Source of the DNA: Albula goreensis
Taxonomy: Eukaryota; Chordata; Actinopteri; Albuliformes; Albulidae
Direction: 5' to 3'
Length of the DNA: 64,000 bases
NCBI GenBank assembly: GCA_022829145.1
Contig: CM040753.1
Span: 3,618,149-3,682,148, forward strand
Position numbers and translations under genes: made by a program. Below are positions 10,959-27,100 of this stretch, piece by piece (position 1 is the first letter of the stretch; every line of letters begins with the position of its first letter). Under the pieces are notes generated by a model. The model saw only the letters and a program-made list of their open reading frames with translations. It ran no database searches and had not been told where the DNA came from.

Positions 10959-13803
10959 CGCTCCCCCCCCCATCCCCCAGTTCAGCCCTCACCTCACCTC
11001 TGAGGTTTTCATCTGCATTCTTATCCTGCCTCAAAAAATCCTACACCCCACCCCCCCAACTCCCGACTTCCACTCTCCCAAAATAAAAATCCTCTCTTTG
11101 CCCTTAATGTATTCGAGCCGAGAGAAGAAGACAGGCCTGACCTGGCAGAGAAACGTAAACTGAATTAATTCTCCCATCCCACAGAATCTCTTTGAGGGCT
11201 CTGATCTTCTTTCCTCTGGGATGGAGGCAATGTCTCCGCTGGTTTTGCAAACCCAGGTACAAACACATATCTCTGAGGTTTATTGTCCTTCAGAAAGCTT
11301 AAAAAAATTCAACTCAACACGTTATCAAGAACTTTGCACATTTGTTTTTGAACGTGACAAGACTGTTGGCGTTTCACTTCACAAGCCATATTTCAATAGC
11401 ATGACTATTGTCGGAATTTAAAAGTATCGTCATTAGTATGTCATTAGCATCAGGAGAGCTTCGTTTAGCATTTTTATTAAGGTTTTTCCTTTAACCACAC
11501 AGGAAATCCTATCCTTCATTGTGAAAGCATAGCTATTACTGTCTATTGCATTCAGTAACACATGGAAATCCTCAGACAGACCAGGGTACCTACCCTTTAA
11601 GAGCACAATATTGATTATATATAACACTTTTTCATGTATATCTGGTTTCAGATTGTAAGATATTTGGAAATGCTACATGCAGAAAGCTGAATTCAAATAT
11701 TTACCTGAACACACAGGCATTGCAAGGTCTACCAACGCATATTGACATAGGCCTGTATAGAATAACAGAATAATAGTCCGGCTGTGCTGTATTTGTCTCG
11801 TGAACTTTGAGTGGTGGAATATGGAAATCTCACAAGTTATTTCTTTGAATACGGGAGAGGGCAGTGAACAGGTTAATTAGAGCAATGTCTAATCATGATG
11901 TAGCAGCTACACATTTTTTTCTCATATTTCTTCATTCAGAGAGGGCAGCTGCTTTATTTCCAAACGATCGTAATACGTCATGCAGACATCTTGAGACCCA
12001 TTCTATAGCATGTAGGCTAGGCCAGTTATAACATTCATGTTTGTGTGGGTAAAGTTTGCAAGGAGTCAGGGAACAGTGAGCTTCTCACAGCTTCGCCCCC
12101 CGCCCCACTTTAAGGATGCTTGATACGCCCCTGCGTGAACATAGGTGTTAACATGAACATGAAGTAAGTGTCCTCTTGCCACCTAGTTGTCTGATTGTTA
12201 ATATTTCTATTACTCAATCTATTTGCTCAATCTATAGCCCACTGATACCTTAATCAAACAGAGCATCACACACTGTCGGAACAAGAAATCCAGACATACA
12301 CATAAGCAAATGACACGCTTCAATCCATTATATAACCCGAGAGACTACTTCAAAAGCCCCCTACAGCCAGTTTGTCATCCTGGTGATACAAGAGGAAAAC
12401 TGAGAAATTTTCCTGCCAAAATAATGATACTCTCACTGAAAAAAAAAATCAAGGACCGTGGTGCAATACAAGTGTTATCAAATTACAGGATGCGATAAAT
12501 CAACTGAAAAAAGTAGAGCATTCTTGCAAAAGAAGGTTAGGTGTGAAAACAGTCACAATGGGTTTATTTTTTTCCCTCCTCCTTTCTTTTCATTCTTGTC
12601 ACCATTGAATATGTCTCTTATTTCTGTCACAAGAAGGTAGATGGGTCTCTCGGGGATATTAAAATAGCTGGGCCCGTAAGGAGGTTCAGATCTACAGAGG
12701 GAAAACGGTAAAAGAGTCAGCGATGCCTGTTGTCCCTTCAGAGTTTGATTGACTGGGCCAATCAGACGCTTACCCTGGGTTGCTTGTTTATCTAAAAGTA
12801 ACAAGGCACCTGTCAGTGCTGATATAATGATAATCCCGTTCCCTTTAGGGAATTTTTGTGAGTGACAAGCTAAACACAGTGGGTCCATGTGCCAGCAATT
12901 CCCATCCTTGTATGTCACTATGATCAGACTTCAATACAGGAAATGATAGCAGACGTTGTATCTATGCGTTTATCTTCAGAATGGATGTTTTGTTGCAAAG
13001 ACAACCTTTACAGTCCAATATTCCCTAATGGGAGCTGGAGAGAAGTGCCCCCTAGCTGTGTTTGGTGGTAACTGATTATCTGTAATGTGGATTATGAAAT
13101 CAGATTACTAACCACACCAAAAGACTACAGAAAAGTGTGCAATGTGATTTCAGTTACATTTTCAGATTGCACATTACATTTAAAATGATAATTTTAGGAT
13201 TAATTTAACGGTAAACAGTTAACAAGTGAATTTATTATAATTAATAGATATTAACATGATACATAGAATGAGGGGAAAGGTACCTAATAAATGACTTACT
13301 GATATTCACATTCAAATAATTCCTCCTATAGAAAGGTTTCAAACTGTTTTGTAATTTACATTTTTTAATGATTACAATGTTAGAACTGATGTAGAAATCT
13401 GGATTTGGGCCCAACCTTCTGATTGGCTGAGATCTGTCCATAGAGATGTGGAGGGCATGAGATTTGTGTGGACTTCTGTGTTCTTCGCCGCCCAGATGAG
13501 TCCGAAGAGTTCATCCTTGGGTTTTATCTTTTGTTCATTTATTTATTTACTACTTTGCAGTGAGGGAATTTTTGTACTGCAGTGTCTGTATTATGTTTAC
13601 CCATGCAGAATTTCTTCTTGGTAACGTATGGGTAGTATAGGTGATTTGTACACTAAATTATCTCTGCTCACTAACCTACACCTGTTTTATATGATATTTT
13701 CTGGTCTATGTTCAAATTCTCCATCAATCATATTTTTCCCTTTTTGCACAACATATTTACAAATACCTAATGCCATTGAAGAAGAAAAGCGAGATATTTT
13801 GCT
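10958..13803. other. Unique non-coding DNA, no gene seen
   Basis: C-rich low-complexity sequence continues to about 11080, then AT-rich unique DNA. A minus-strand frame at 12553-12918 (121 codons) matches nothing I know. A small inverted CCAAT motif lies at 12746-12764 (separate entry). Confidence 0.5.
12746..12764. promoter_or_regulatory. Inverted CCAAT-type pair (tgattg / caatca)
   Basis: tgattg at 12746-12751 and caatca at 12759-12764 are exact inverted copies separated by 7 nt; the right half is a CCAAT box (ggccaatcag). NF-Y binds CCAAT and PBX-type factors bind TGATTGA. No TATA box or CpG island nearby supports a promoter, so this is only a motif match. Confidence 0.2.
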
Positions 13804-14171
13804 CTATATGGACACAGAACAACTCTCAATCCTCAAAGAGTTACTCTCAAATGTGTTCTTCAAAGAGACTGGATACCGATGTCTGTCACAAAAGATTTCC
13901 AGAGTGTTCCTTACGCACAGAGCATTCATAAGTACTACTTCCACAATGAGACTGCTCAATCCTTCCATCTTATTAAACATTGATGCAGGAATTACGAGGC
14001 TGGGTGGCGACTTGTTTGATGTGTTGAGGAGGCTGGCTCTTGTTTCAGTTCTGCTGATGGTTAACCTTGCTCTGAAGGGTACTGAAGCAACAGAGATGTT
14101 CATAAGACCTACAGCTCTCATATGAATGAAGGCACCCTCTATTTTTGTTTCAAAATTTCCCAGAATCACTT
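13804..14171 (-). pseudogene. Open minus-strand segment with strong splice acceptor; possible exon relic
   Basis: On the minus strand the sequence cttttctaatttttgcaag precedes position about 14171. It has a branch-point-like ctaat, a T-rich tract and a terminal AG, making it a good splice acceptor. From there one frame stays open for about 120 codons until TAG at 13804. It includes segments such as NISVASVPFRARLTISRTE and PPSLVIPASMFNKMEGLSS. The general layout (beta-strand-like stretches, an IPASMF segment) is faintly reminiscent of extracellular autoproteolysis-inducing (GAIN) domains of adhesion receptors, but I cannot align it to any member with confidence. The plus strand is also open over most of this interval (13628-14125), which weakens the coding argument. 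No donor site closes the segment, and it ends in a stop. If real, it is a terminal exon or a decayed one. Confidence 0.18.
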
Positions 14172-16774
14172 GCAAAAATTAGAAAAGTATATACTCTATT
14201 TGAGTGGCATATGTTACAGCAATAAAGAGAGAGACTGTATCATTTTTTCATGAAGTGTTTTATGATAAGTTTTAGATTAACCCAGTCATTTTTAAAAAGA
14301 TTAGAATGGAGAAAATATGTGACTTGAATCAGAGGAAAGAGCTGTCTTAGGTAGAGATGGTCAGAGGGTGTTGAGGGTTCGGGGGAATAAGGTGATATTT
14401 TCCCATGATGCACTGCTCTCAGTTGCTGTTGAATAGGCTCACTCTGGATGTGAGATTGCTGTCCGTCCCTTGACTCTGTTTTTGCAGAATGTTCAGGACT
14501 TAGCAAGGCTGTGAAAAGCATGAGATGTAGCAATGAAAAAAACATGAAAATTTTGCCGCCAGTTCCAGACTCATCATCAAAATTGAAAGTAAATTACTTA
14601 TATTCATATTCGAAGCGCCTCGTTTATAATTGTGTGATTAATGCGCAATTATGTAATTCAGGGTGCTTCATTCATGTGGGCTACTCTTCCTAACATCCAT
14701 CAGTTAAATTTACCCTGAAAATTAGTACATTGCTGTCGTATGATTTGATTAGATTTGGTTTCATCCACAGTGTAGGTGGAGTTGGCATAACGTTGACTCA
14801 GAACACATGAGAGATGACAGAAAACATAAAGGGAATTTTAATGGGAAATGGCTAGAAAGCTATTTGGAATTCAAGCACAAGAACAGTTTTGAGGCTGTTT
14901 GGCTCATAGAGAATCCATCCAATGTTACAGTATGTTCTAGAACAGGCCCCACGGAATTGTCGGGGTTGGCAAACATTCTGTGGTCATATTCAGAGAACTC
15001 CCATTGCATATCGAGTGTAGCTTTTCTTTTCATTCATACTTCATGAGCACATGAATTGATTCAAACTCAATGGCTGCAGATGATCGCAGCCTATCTGCGG
15101 GGCTCATACGCTCACAGATGCAGCGATTTGATAACCCTCCACATATTCCAAGCGCTCAAAGTTTATTTCCAAGACTATAGCTCTGCTTCATAACCGTGAG
15201 GTTGATGAGTATAATTAATTATCTCTAAAGTGTTTTTATTCTTGTTTCTCTCTCTCTCTCTCTCTCTCCTTTCATCCCCTATCCCTCATTTTCCAATGTT
15301 TCTCTGACATACTCTTTCCCTCTCATTCAGCTTCCCTCTCCCATTCTCCCTCTTTCTTTGGTAATCTGTGTTTGTACACTGTGTGCAGCTCAGCCATCTG
15401 CAGGTGGATGATAGAGCGTTATTTATGAATTTGTCTCCGTCTGTGTTCCGAGCCTGTTTAAATGGCTGGGGAGAATACCCTCCACCCCCACTGAGCATGT
15501 GTGTAACACCATTACTGGGCTACTCTAATAAAAAGTGGAACAAAACGCATTACAAGCTCCTGATGTATGTGAATCAAAGAGCCATTTTTTAAATAATTGA
15601 AAAGGCAGAATGCCGCTCTGTTTGAACATTGTCTCAGACCGTACTAAAACTTTTATTATCCTTGAGATGTGCCAGTGGTTTACAAAGCTCTCTTTGATAG
15701 CAGAAGCTGAAGTGTGTTCCAATGATCTTGTAATAATCGGACGACTGGGGAATACGTGAACACAAGAGCCTGGATTCTTTCAACATCTGCTCTCACATTT
15801 GATTGGCAAATGCAAGTTTTTGATGCATTTTTGTCATTGCAAACACTGTGTGGTATGTTATGCAAGCAGCAAAATTGACACACAAAACTGTGAACTCAGG
15901 AATAAAAAAAAATTTTTAAAATGAAATACTGTACTGTTATTTATTTTTTATGTAACTATACAATAAGTTTTGACTGTATCTAGGCCACCAGAGGGGCTAA
16001 CTCAGTTCAAGCTTACCCTCCACCGTCAAGAGCCCTGTCCTTAAAGAACACATTTTGTTGAAATGACTATCTGAAGCAGTGGATTTGATTACATGCCAGA
16101 GAGATCTTGAAATTCTTTCATCCACCAAAGAGACATCCTTGGTGCCTGTCCAAAATGTTGAAATGCGCATCGTGCGATTCACAGATGCCCAAATGTCCGA
16201 GGACCATTTCACCTCACAGCATGGGGTAATTACTCTCTGTGTGGCATGATGTCAGCAGGGAAATCTGACAAGCTAAACAGGTTTAAAGATTTAATTCCAT
16301 CTTTGCGGAATGAATTACCTCATGGGTCAGACCAAGCCGGAAGCTCACACTAACATGACAAAGCGCTTCAGTTCGTCAGCATTGATGGAATTGTCACGAA
16401 ATCTCTTTGGAATGACTGATAAAACGCAACTAGGCATGAAATGGAGGCTGCTCTGCTTATTGACTGAAATATTCTGTGTTCATATTCTGAAAATGAGGGT
16501 GTGACCCACTGAAGAATAAGGAATGGCATGTGAATTTGAATATATATAAAACATATAACTTACATTTAAATATATCAGGCTTGGATGAAATGAGAGCTGC
16601 ATAGAGAGGTTGGTTAAATGTACTGGACTTCCTAGGCTGCCCCTAAACTCTGTACAGAGACATGCAGCTGGCTGGCTGAGTGATTATTGGTTTACCACAC
16701 ATCAGAATTCATGGGCATATTGTAATAACCGACATGTCAATTTCTGGTCTTGCATCACTGTGCAACAATGCTAC
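14172..16774. other. Unique non-coding DNA with a (TC)n tract
   Basis: Contains the (TC)n microsatellite at 15247-15268. A minus-strand frame of about 70 codons at 15997-16212 ends next to a donor-like ggtaagc, but its acceptor is weak and I do not call an exon. No transposon ends seen. Confidence 0.5.
15247..15268. repeat. (TC)n microsatellite
   Basis: About 11 uninterrupted TC units followed by a longer imperfect pyrimidine-rich tract up to about 15360. Confidence 0.95.
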
Positions 16775-16885
16775 ACAGAAAAATGTCCAGTGTTCATTTA
16801 ACACTAACAGTGTACATATGAGTCCAGTTGTTCTCATTTGTACACTGAACAGTGTTAAATTAACAACAGACATTTTGCTGTTTGT
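16775..16885. mobile_element. Fold-back miniature element with about 50-bp arms
   Basis: The left arm (from about 16776: cagaaaaatgtccagtgtt, then tttaacac and cagtgtacatatgag) is matched on the opposite strand by the right arm ending near 16881 (cagcaaaatgtctgttgtta, tttaacactg, cagtgtacaaatgag). Nearly the whole 105-110 bp can fold into one hairpin with a short loop. No target-site duplication is obvious. It codes for nothing and is probably a MITE relic or single palindromic repeat. Confidence 0.8.
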
Positions 16886-19401
16886 CAAACTCCAAGTGGT
16901 GTTATATGAGCTGAGAAATGCAGGGATAAGTTCAGAGGGTCCTTCGTCTTTTCATACACAGATTTCTCACTGTCGGCACCAGAAGCAGCAATACAGGTCA
17001 AATTTCCCACCTGCCGACATGGTCCCACCTCTTCAATTCTCTTTAATTGAGCAGTTTAGCTTTCTTTTCTCTTTCATTAACTTTATTTTGTCAAAATGGT
17101 TTCCCTCACAGTAAGTCCAGCTTCCCAGTGCCAAACGCTGACACAGTTTGCTCTGGACGCCCTTGTAAAACCTTGCTCCTCGTTTGCTCGAGCGCAGACT
17201 GTGGGAAGAGACATTGATCTGTGTGGCAGGGGAACCTGTGTGGGTTTCAACGAGTGCTAAGAGCCGTTCTCTCTGTGTGAGCTTACAAGGCCTACAGGTC
17301 ACTGAACTGCTCAACTTCCTGGACCACCTCAGCACAGATGTCAGGGTTCTGTGGATAGCATATATTCCACTTCCCATCTCATACTCTGGTCATATGTATG
17401 TATGTGATGTATTACTGGGTACGTTTTCTCAACATAATATCACACATTATGCATTCTCAACCAGGAAAACATCCTGGGAAAATTACAAACTCACATACAT
17501 TAGATTACATCCCAAACAATATTGTCAGAGCCAGATATAACATGCTTTTAATGATTTTTTTTAACAATTACCTTTCACTGCAGAGAGTGCAGTTAATGTC
17601 ACCAGAACACACAGACATGCATTATTAATATTTTAAAAGCAAGTCCAACGGGCCCGCTATGAACAACTAGCCCAAAGATATTGCCGTTGTGATATTAAAG
17701 GAATAAATCACAGCTTTAAGAAGGCTTGATGATTACAAAAACATGGCGCTGTAGGGAAACCTAGCTGTTCACTGCGCTCTGCGTGTGAAAAAAACAGCAC
17801 AAGGCAATCGTGCTATTCTCTCTGGGGGTATGGTTTTATTTTGGTGAGTACTGGGGGGGGGGGACTGTTCTGTTGTATGACTTTAAATTGAAAGCAAAAA
17901 CAACCTCCTTGAGTGTGAACTAAAATTGATTCAATACATCCTAACATATTGAAAGATATTTTGGGGGAAAACAACAGTATCTAAAATTCATTTTCAAGTT
18001 ACCTTCATGTTTATCAGCATGTCGTCTTTGTGAAGGATAAGGTGGCATATTATTTGATGAGAACATTTAGGTACAATTAATTTTATACAAAAACAAAATG
18101 CAAAAACTGATGTTAAAAGCTGGCGGCAGACTGAAAGGATGGGACATTAATTTCCAGATCTTTATATTGATCTTTGCACTGGCAAGGCTACTCAGCACAA
18201 TGCGTTAATAATGATGATGATGATGATGATGAGTTAGCTGAGCTGGTGAAGGTTCTGACTTTCTGTTTCTCAGACAAATGGATACTCCTCAGGACATGGA
18301 CGGGTGTAACTGTCGATATTTCATCTCTGCAGTTACTTAGACATTCACTGATTCATAAGAGTTGATTCTTAAAATTGATGCTTAAAATTCATATCTCTAG
18401 CACAGGTACTGTATTTACAGCTAATTCAAACAAAAAGATTATCAGTACTTTTGTGTTTTCATATTGCAGTAAAGATTGAACAGTGAACTGAACAACTGCC
18501 ACTCAAAAGTCAAACTTTTAATTCAAAAGTAGCATTTTTAAAATACATCCATCTCTGAAAACAGATTTGTATGAGCTCAGTCACTTTCTGTTAGTTGATA
18601 AATTCTGTCCAGGCAAATAGAATTACATTAAAAATTACCCTCAACTGGCTCAGATGTTTGATGTGTAAATTCTTCAAAGTGAATGGAAGTCTTGGCTAAG
18701 ATTCATATACTTTATTGCTCCTGTGTAATTTCCACTAATTTCTACTTCCGCTGTCTACTATGTCCACAACAACAGAAAGTCAAGCATGCATGTGCCCCTG
18801 GAACGTGTCTCGTGTTGGGAAGAGCTCTCTCTTAATGAATGCACACCAGTCATGAGTGTTCATATTCTAACAGTGTTCCAAATAAGCCATGAATATTTGC
18901 CTGCTTATGCATGAACGCCTACTTCCTTGAAGTGCATGTCTTACTTTTTTTTTGACTGTTTGCAATATCTTGCATACATGAATAAATGAAATCCACAGTG
19001 GAGGGAAAACTGGAAAATTCTTGCCCTTGGCGATCCTTTGTAGTAACATTTTGCCGCTGATAGCGAAATGTGTTTGCAGGCCACCCCTACCTGCAATGCA
19101 GTGATACAAAACCCCTGTGAGTGTTTAATCTCAGCGGGGATCACGCTCCAGCCCCGGGGCCCAAAATACAAGAAATCTCACTTTAAACTTACTGTTGCAC
19201 TGGTAAAAAATTAAATAAATAATGATTAACAGTGTATACCTTGGATATGTTCTCTTTGCACTTCTTCACCTTGAGGGAAGAGAAAAATACAGACAATACA
19301 AGAAGACTGGAAATAGAAAAAACATCCACAGAGATAGTATTGCTTGAGATAATGTTTATTCTGTCATTCAGACTAAAACCACACAAAATATTATATATAT
19401 A
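16886..19401. other. Unique non-coding DNA with short simple repeats
   Basis: An 11-base G run lies at 17853-17863 and a (GAT)n tract at 18211-18232. Several 60-120-codon frames overlap on both strands at 17033-17540 without recognisable content. No transposon ends seen. Confidence 0.55.
18211..18232. repeat. (GAT)n trinucleotide microsatellite
   Basis: About seven uninterrupted ATG/GAT units following aataat. Confidence 0.9.
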
Positions 19402-19701
19402 CAGGGGGTCCTCGGGTTACGACGGTCTCGAGTTACGACGTTTCGTGGTTACGACGCACTCCCATAAATTATTTAGAAAACCTAGTTTCGACCTAAGCGA
19501 ACTCTTTGCGTTCTCTCTTTTTTTATTACTGTTTCATTTAATTACTGTATTTTATATGTCCTTCATGTGTTGTGTGCACAGTGTGAGTGACTTAAGGTGT
19601 TAACTTTAGGTGTAATTTAGGTATAAATTCCGACTTATGTCAAAAATCGACTTACGACAAGTCGTAGGAACGGAACTCGTTCGTAAGTCGAGGACCCCCT
19701 G
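19402..19701. mobile_element. Tigger/pogo-like non-autonomous element, 300 bp
   Basis: The left end cagggggtcctcgggttacg at 19402 and the reverse complement of the right end, cagggggtcctcgacttacg, match at 18 of 20 positions. Both ends are flanked by TA (19400-19401 and 19702-19703), the signature of Tc1/mariner/pogo-type insertion. CAG-starting ends with repeated ttacga motifs inside are characteristic of Tigger/pogo-like MITEs. Sub-terminal repeats of the ttacgac type occur within both arms. The interior has no transposase frame. Confidence 0.85.
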
Positions 19702-19703
19702 TA

Positions 19704-20284
19704 TATAAATAAAGAAAGGACACACAGCTGGCAGACCTTGAGCATTTTCTCCTCTCCTCCAAAATGGTGAATCCATGCGAGGTCACATGACCTGCCCCAA
19801 CACAGGGGAGTTGTCCAGTTTCTGTGGGAGGCACAGAGGATTAAGACACCCCCCTTAATCAGTTAGGAAAATCACATCATGCTCATCATGACCTGAATGG
19901 CTCTTTCATTTAATCTGCCTTTGTTATTTTTTATTTGGGAGATCCAGGCTGTTTGTGAAGCCTAATCATTTACATAGGGACGTGGCCAGGGCGTCAAAGG
20001 GGTAAGCCATGACAAGACGCTTAACACTGGCGAGATTTCTGTGTAACTGAGGTAGCTCATTCACACTATATTATTTGTATTATATTTTTTCCATGAACAT
20101 TGTGCTCATATGCAGTTAGGTGACTGGTTGTGTTTCACTTCCACATGGCTCAGTGCGATCTCACAGTTTCCCTAGCGGGCCTGTCCCCAGCCCACTCCCT
20201 CTGCTTTCCATTGTGGTGAATTGTGGCATGGTTGCTAGGAAACCAGGCTTGTAGGCTATTGATTGGAATCCTGTGCGGGGACCT
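19704..20284. other. Unique non-coding DNA with an RFX X-box-like motif
   Basis: No gene or transposon seen. An RFX X-box-like motif lies at 20231-20243 (own entry). Confidence 0.5.
20231..20243 (+). promoter_or_regulatory. RFX X-box-like motif
   Basis: gttgctaggaaac matches the RFX-family X-box layout (GTTGCC, 1-2 nt, GGNAAC) closely, differing mainly at one base of the left half. Such sites occur in ciliary-gene promoters and enhancers, but a single motif in unannotated DNA is weak evidence. Confidence 0.3.
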
Positions 20285-20570
20285 ATCACTATGACTCTAA
20301 GTAAGGTGCTGTATTATTGTAGCTCTAAGTTAGGTGCTCAATCATTGGTTAAATAAATAAGGTGCCCTATCACTGCATCCTAAAGTGTCCTATCTCTGTG
20401 GCTATAAGCAATGTACCATTACAGTGCAGACATAACATTGCCACTTTTTTAAATAAGAGTAAGATGTCCTAGCATTGTAGCCCTAGGTATGTAGGTAACC
20501 TATCAGTGAAGATATAAGTCAGGTGCTCTATTCCCTTTTGGCCATTAGTAAGGTACAGTATTTGCCCAAG
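20285..20570 (+). repeat. Degenerate tandem repeat, period about 28-33 bp
   Basis: About ten variants of a unit built as ctctaagtaaggtgctgtat + tattgtag recur in order: ctctaagttaggtgctcaat, aaataaataaggtgccctat, ctataagcaatgtaccatta, gagtaagatgtcctagcatt, cctaggtatgtaggtaacct, atataagtcaggtgctctat, cattagtaaggtacagtatt. Unit lengths vary and identity is low, so this is an old decayed minisatellite. Confidence 0.65.
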
Positions 20571-22190
20571 TATTGCTTTGTGAGTTGTAGTTACATGGAG
20601 GGTAACTAAATGGATTGCTGTTTGAGGTCAGATTGACATGACTGTGCGATTTTTCCTTGTAAGGAAGTCTCCTCAGTAAATAACTCAACAGAACGCAATG
20701 GAAATGATGTACAGAGTTATACCCAAACGGAGGTCGCTGTGGTGTACAGTACACTTGCTTTATTTTATTTTACGCACCATGTTGTTAAAGATGGATATGC
20801 AATGGGACATTTTATTGCGGAACGCTTTCATGCCGCAGTCCCCATGGCGATGAAAATGGCACGCTGTCCTCCTCTCCTCGTGGAGATTTACGCCCGTCGT
20901 GATGCGCTGGCGTGACGTTGATGCGGGCGTGCTGGAGGCCACGGGTGTGATGGACTCTGTGTGACCTTAAACATTGCTCACCGTGTAAAATTCATCGCTA
21001 ATCTCCTTTCAGCCACATTGACGTTATTCTCAAACAGCTTTGTTTTTTTATTACACTTTTACAATGTTTTAAATGGCTGTATTTCCAATACAGATGGATA
21101 ATCAGTTGTTACATTTTAAGAAGGACATTTTCTAAATTCATACATGTTATATTGAATGTAACATTACATACTGTACAAATATTTAATAACATATTTATTA
21201 AACAGTTTATACATATTATATTGATAATTTATGCATTAGGTCTCAGCCTTATTATTAGTCTGATATACACACTGCATGTCTATTATCACATATACAGAAG
21301 AGTTATGTTGAGTAGTTTTCTGCTAAAACGTTTTAAAATTCCTTGATTCAGACGACAGGAAAACTTCAACAGAGATGTTGCAGGTCCCAGGTCACCTGGC
21401 ATACAAACAGATTATAGTTCATGTGTAAAAAATGATGAGACACCAAACAGTATGCTGCAGTTTAACAAGTCACTGTTGGAGGAATGTGGTAAAGCAGCCA
21501 ACTATTGAGTTCTGACAGTGCCTGTTCTGCAAACGTTAAGGGCTCCAACTAGTACTAAATGAATGAATGATAATCAACTTATTTGTGATAAAATATCATA
21601 ATACTCTGACACAATACTCTGATAAAGATTGTTATGTGTGTTACAGGGAAATACATTGATATAAATATGATTTGAGCCTAGAGCTAAGCGTAAACTCTGT
21701 CCTGGCAACAGGCCCTAAGGGTTTAAAGGTCAGCCACATTTCGTTGGGGGAAAGGGTACCTGCCTGTTAAGTTCTTTGTTTTTCTTTGATGCAGGTGCTG
21801 ACTTAGCGTATATGCGCACACCGTATAGGTGCAGATGGGTTACGCAGTGGAGTCCCGGTGAAAGCGCACTTTCATTTTGCAATCATTGACCATGCAGCAG
21901 GAAATGTTTACTTCCCACAGCAAATCAAAGCGGGCCAATAACTCAGCTGGAATTACCTCACGTACAGCTCACAGGAAAAAAAAACCCAAATCATTTACTC
22001 ACAGTTATATAGCCTATCCAACAATAAATAATTGATTTCACACAACTCATTTTGAGCTGGTAATGGTTAAATACCCTTTATGACTTTTAGCAGCACCGTC
22101 TTTATTTGAAAACAGCGAGTGAAGAATGCAGCAAACATCCATTGTTGGGTTTTGAAAAGGAACGGAAGAGCACTTATGTTTTTTATGAGT
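20571..22190. other. Unique DNA with a CpG-richer block and MARE-like motif
   Basis: The stretch 20805-20950 is markedly CpG-richer than its surroundings and contains gcgtgacgttgatgcg (CRE-like tgacgt). It is a candidate regulatory element only. From 21000 to 22190 the DNA is AT-rich with no gene or transposon seen; a MARE-like motif lies at 21796-21808. Confidence 0.4.
21796..21808 (+). promoter_or_regulatory. Maf recognition element-like motif
   Basis: tgctgacttagcg matches the palindromic Maf element (TGCTGACTCAGCA) at 11 of 13 positions. Motif match only. Confidence 0.2.
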
Positions 22191-22283
22191 GTAGGTGTGT
22201 GTGTGTGTGTGTGTGTGTGCGTGTATGAATATACGTGTGTGTGTGTCTGTGTATGCATGTGTGTGTGTACTTGTGTGTCCATA

Positions 22284-22330
<47 letters not shown>

Positions 22331-22479
22331 AAGTGTGTGTGTGTGTGTGTGTGTGTGCGTGCATGTGTACATGTACTTGTGTATACATGAATGTGCTTGT
22401 GTGTGTATGTCCATGTGTGTGTGTGTGTGTGCGTGTGTGTGCATCTGTGTGTACTTGTGTGTCCATGACTGTGCTTAAA

Positions 22480-22516
<37 letters not shown>

Positions 22517-22556
22517 ATATATGCCTATGTGTCGGTCTGTATGTGTGTGTCTGTAT
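22191..22556. repeat. Compound (TG)n array with interspersed longer motifs
   Basis: Several pure TG runs (the longest 22288-22326) are separated by recurring linkers such as acttgtgtgtccataag, acttgtgtatacatgaatg and acttgtgtgtccatgactg. The linkers show an old higher-order repeat later colonised by TG expansion. Long frames of Val/Cys or Thr/His here come from the dinucleotide and are not genes. The alternating sequence can adopt Z-DNA. Confidence 0.95.
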
Positions 22557-26738
<4,182 letters not shown>

Positions 26739-27100
26739 GGGCCTCTGGGTGGTCTCGCCATTGCCGGCTAAGGTCAGAGGTCCCCTTGGTGAGGCAACAA
26801 TTGGCCAGCCTCGCTGGGGTTCGATACTATTCGGTCTCATCGCAATTGCGCCCCTCTCTGTCATGCTTGGTCACCTGCAGCGGCACAAAGCGATTGTACG
26901 CTGACTACGTCTTCTTCCACCGTCATAGGCAATGAGCAGTTAGTGGTGCGGCCACAGCGTGAAAAGAAGCGAGAGCATCGTCACGAGAATCGGAGGAGTC
27001 ACATGCTCGACCTCTCCTCCCACAGCTGTCAGGGTGGGTGCAGCTCGGTTGAACATTCACGTTTGGAAAACTGGTAAAAATCTGGGAAAAAAACAAAGAA
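26739..27100 (+). mobile_element. SINE-like dispersed repeat, copy A
   Basis: About 350 bp that aligns from end to end with 56120-56488. The strongest block is caacaattggccagcctcg, part of 25 identical bases (26791-26815 versus 56192-56216). Later shared blocks are catcgtcacgagaatcgga (A) versus catagtcatgtgaattgga (B), and tgtcagggtgggtgcagctc. The head resembles a tRNA-derived promoter region and gggttcgatac at about 26817 resembles a pol III box B. It ends in an A-rich tail (gggaaaaaaacaaagaaa). Likely a tRNA-derived SINE family; the exact family is not identified. Confidence 0.7.

Noticed and set aside
10686-11163. Several overlapping 65-116-codon frames
   Set aside because: They are driven by the AC tract and C-rich low-complexity flanks.
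12054-12133. hAT right end (gatacgcccctg)
   Set aside because: No complementary left end or 8-bp duplication could be found.
13628-14125. 165-codon plus-strand frame
   Set aside because: No promoter, splice sites or recognisable domain, and the opposite strand is equally open with a better acceptor.
15983-15998. Second CTCF-like site (ccaccagaggggct)
   Set aside because: It lacks the essential C after the GG in the core and was judged too weak.
15997-16212. Possible minus-strand exon ending at ggtaagc
   Set aside because: The upstream acceptor is weak, the translation matches nothing, and frames of this length are common here by chance.
17033-17540. Overlapping frames on both strands with an EGF-like CGRGTC snippet and a small minus-strand CAEVVQEVEQFSD segment
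   Set aside because: Too short, with a stop directly after the snippet and no consistent cysteine spacing; the splice donor for the minus segment is poor.
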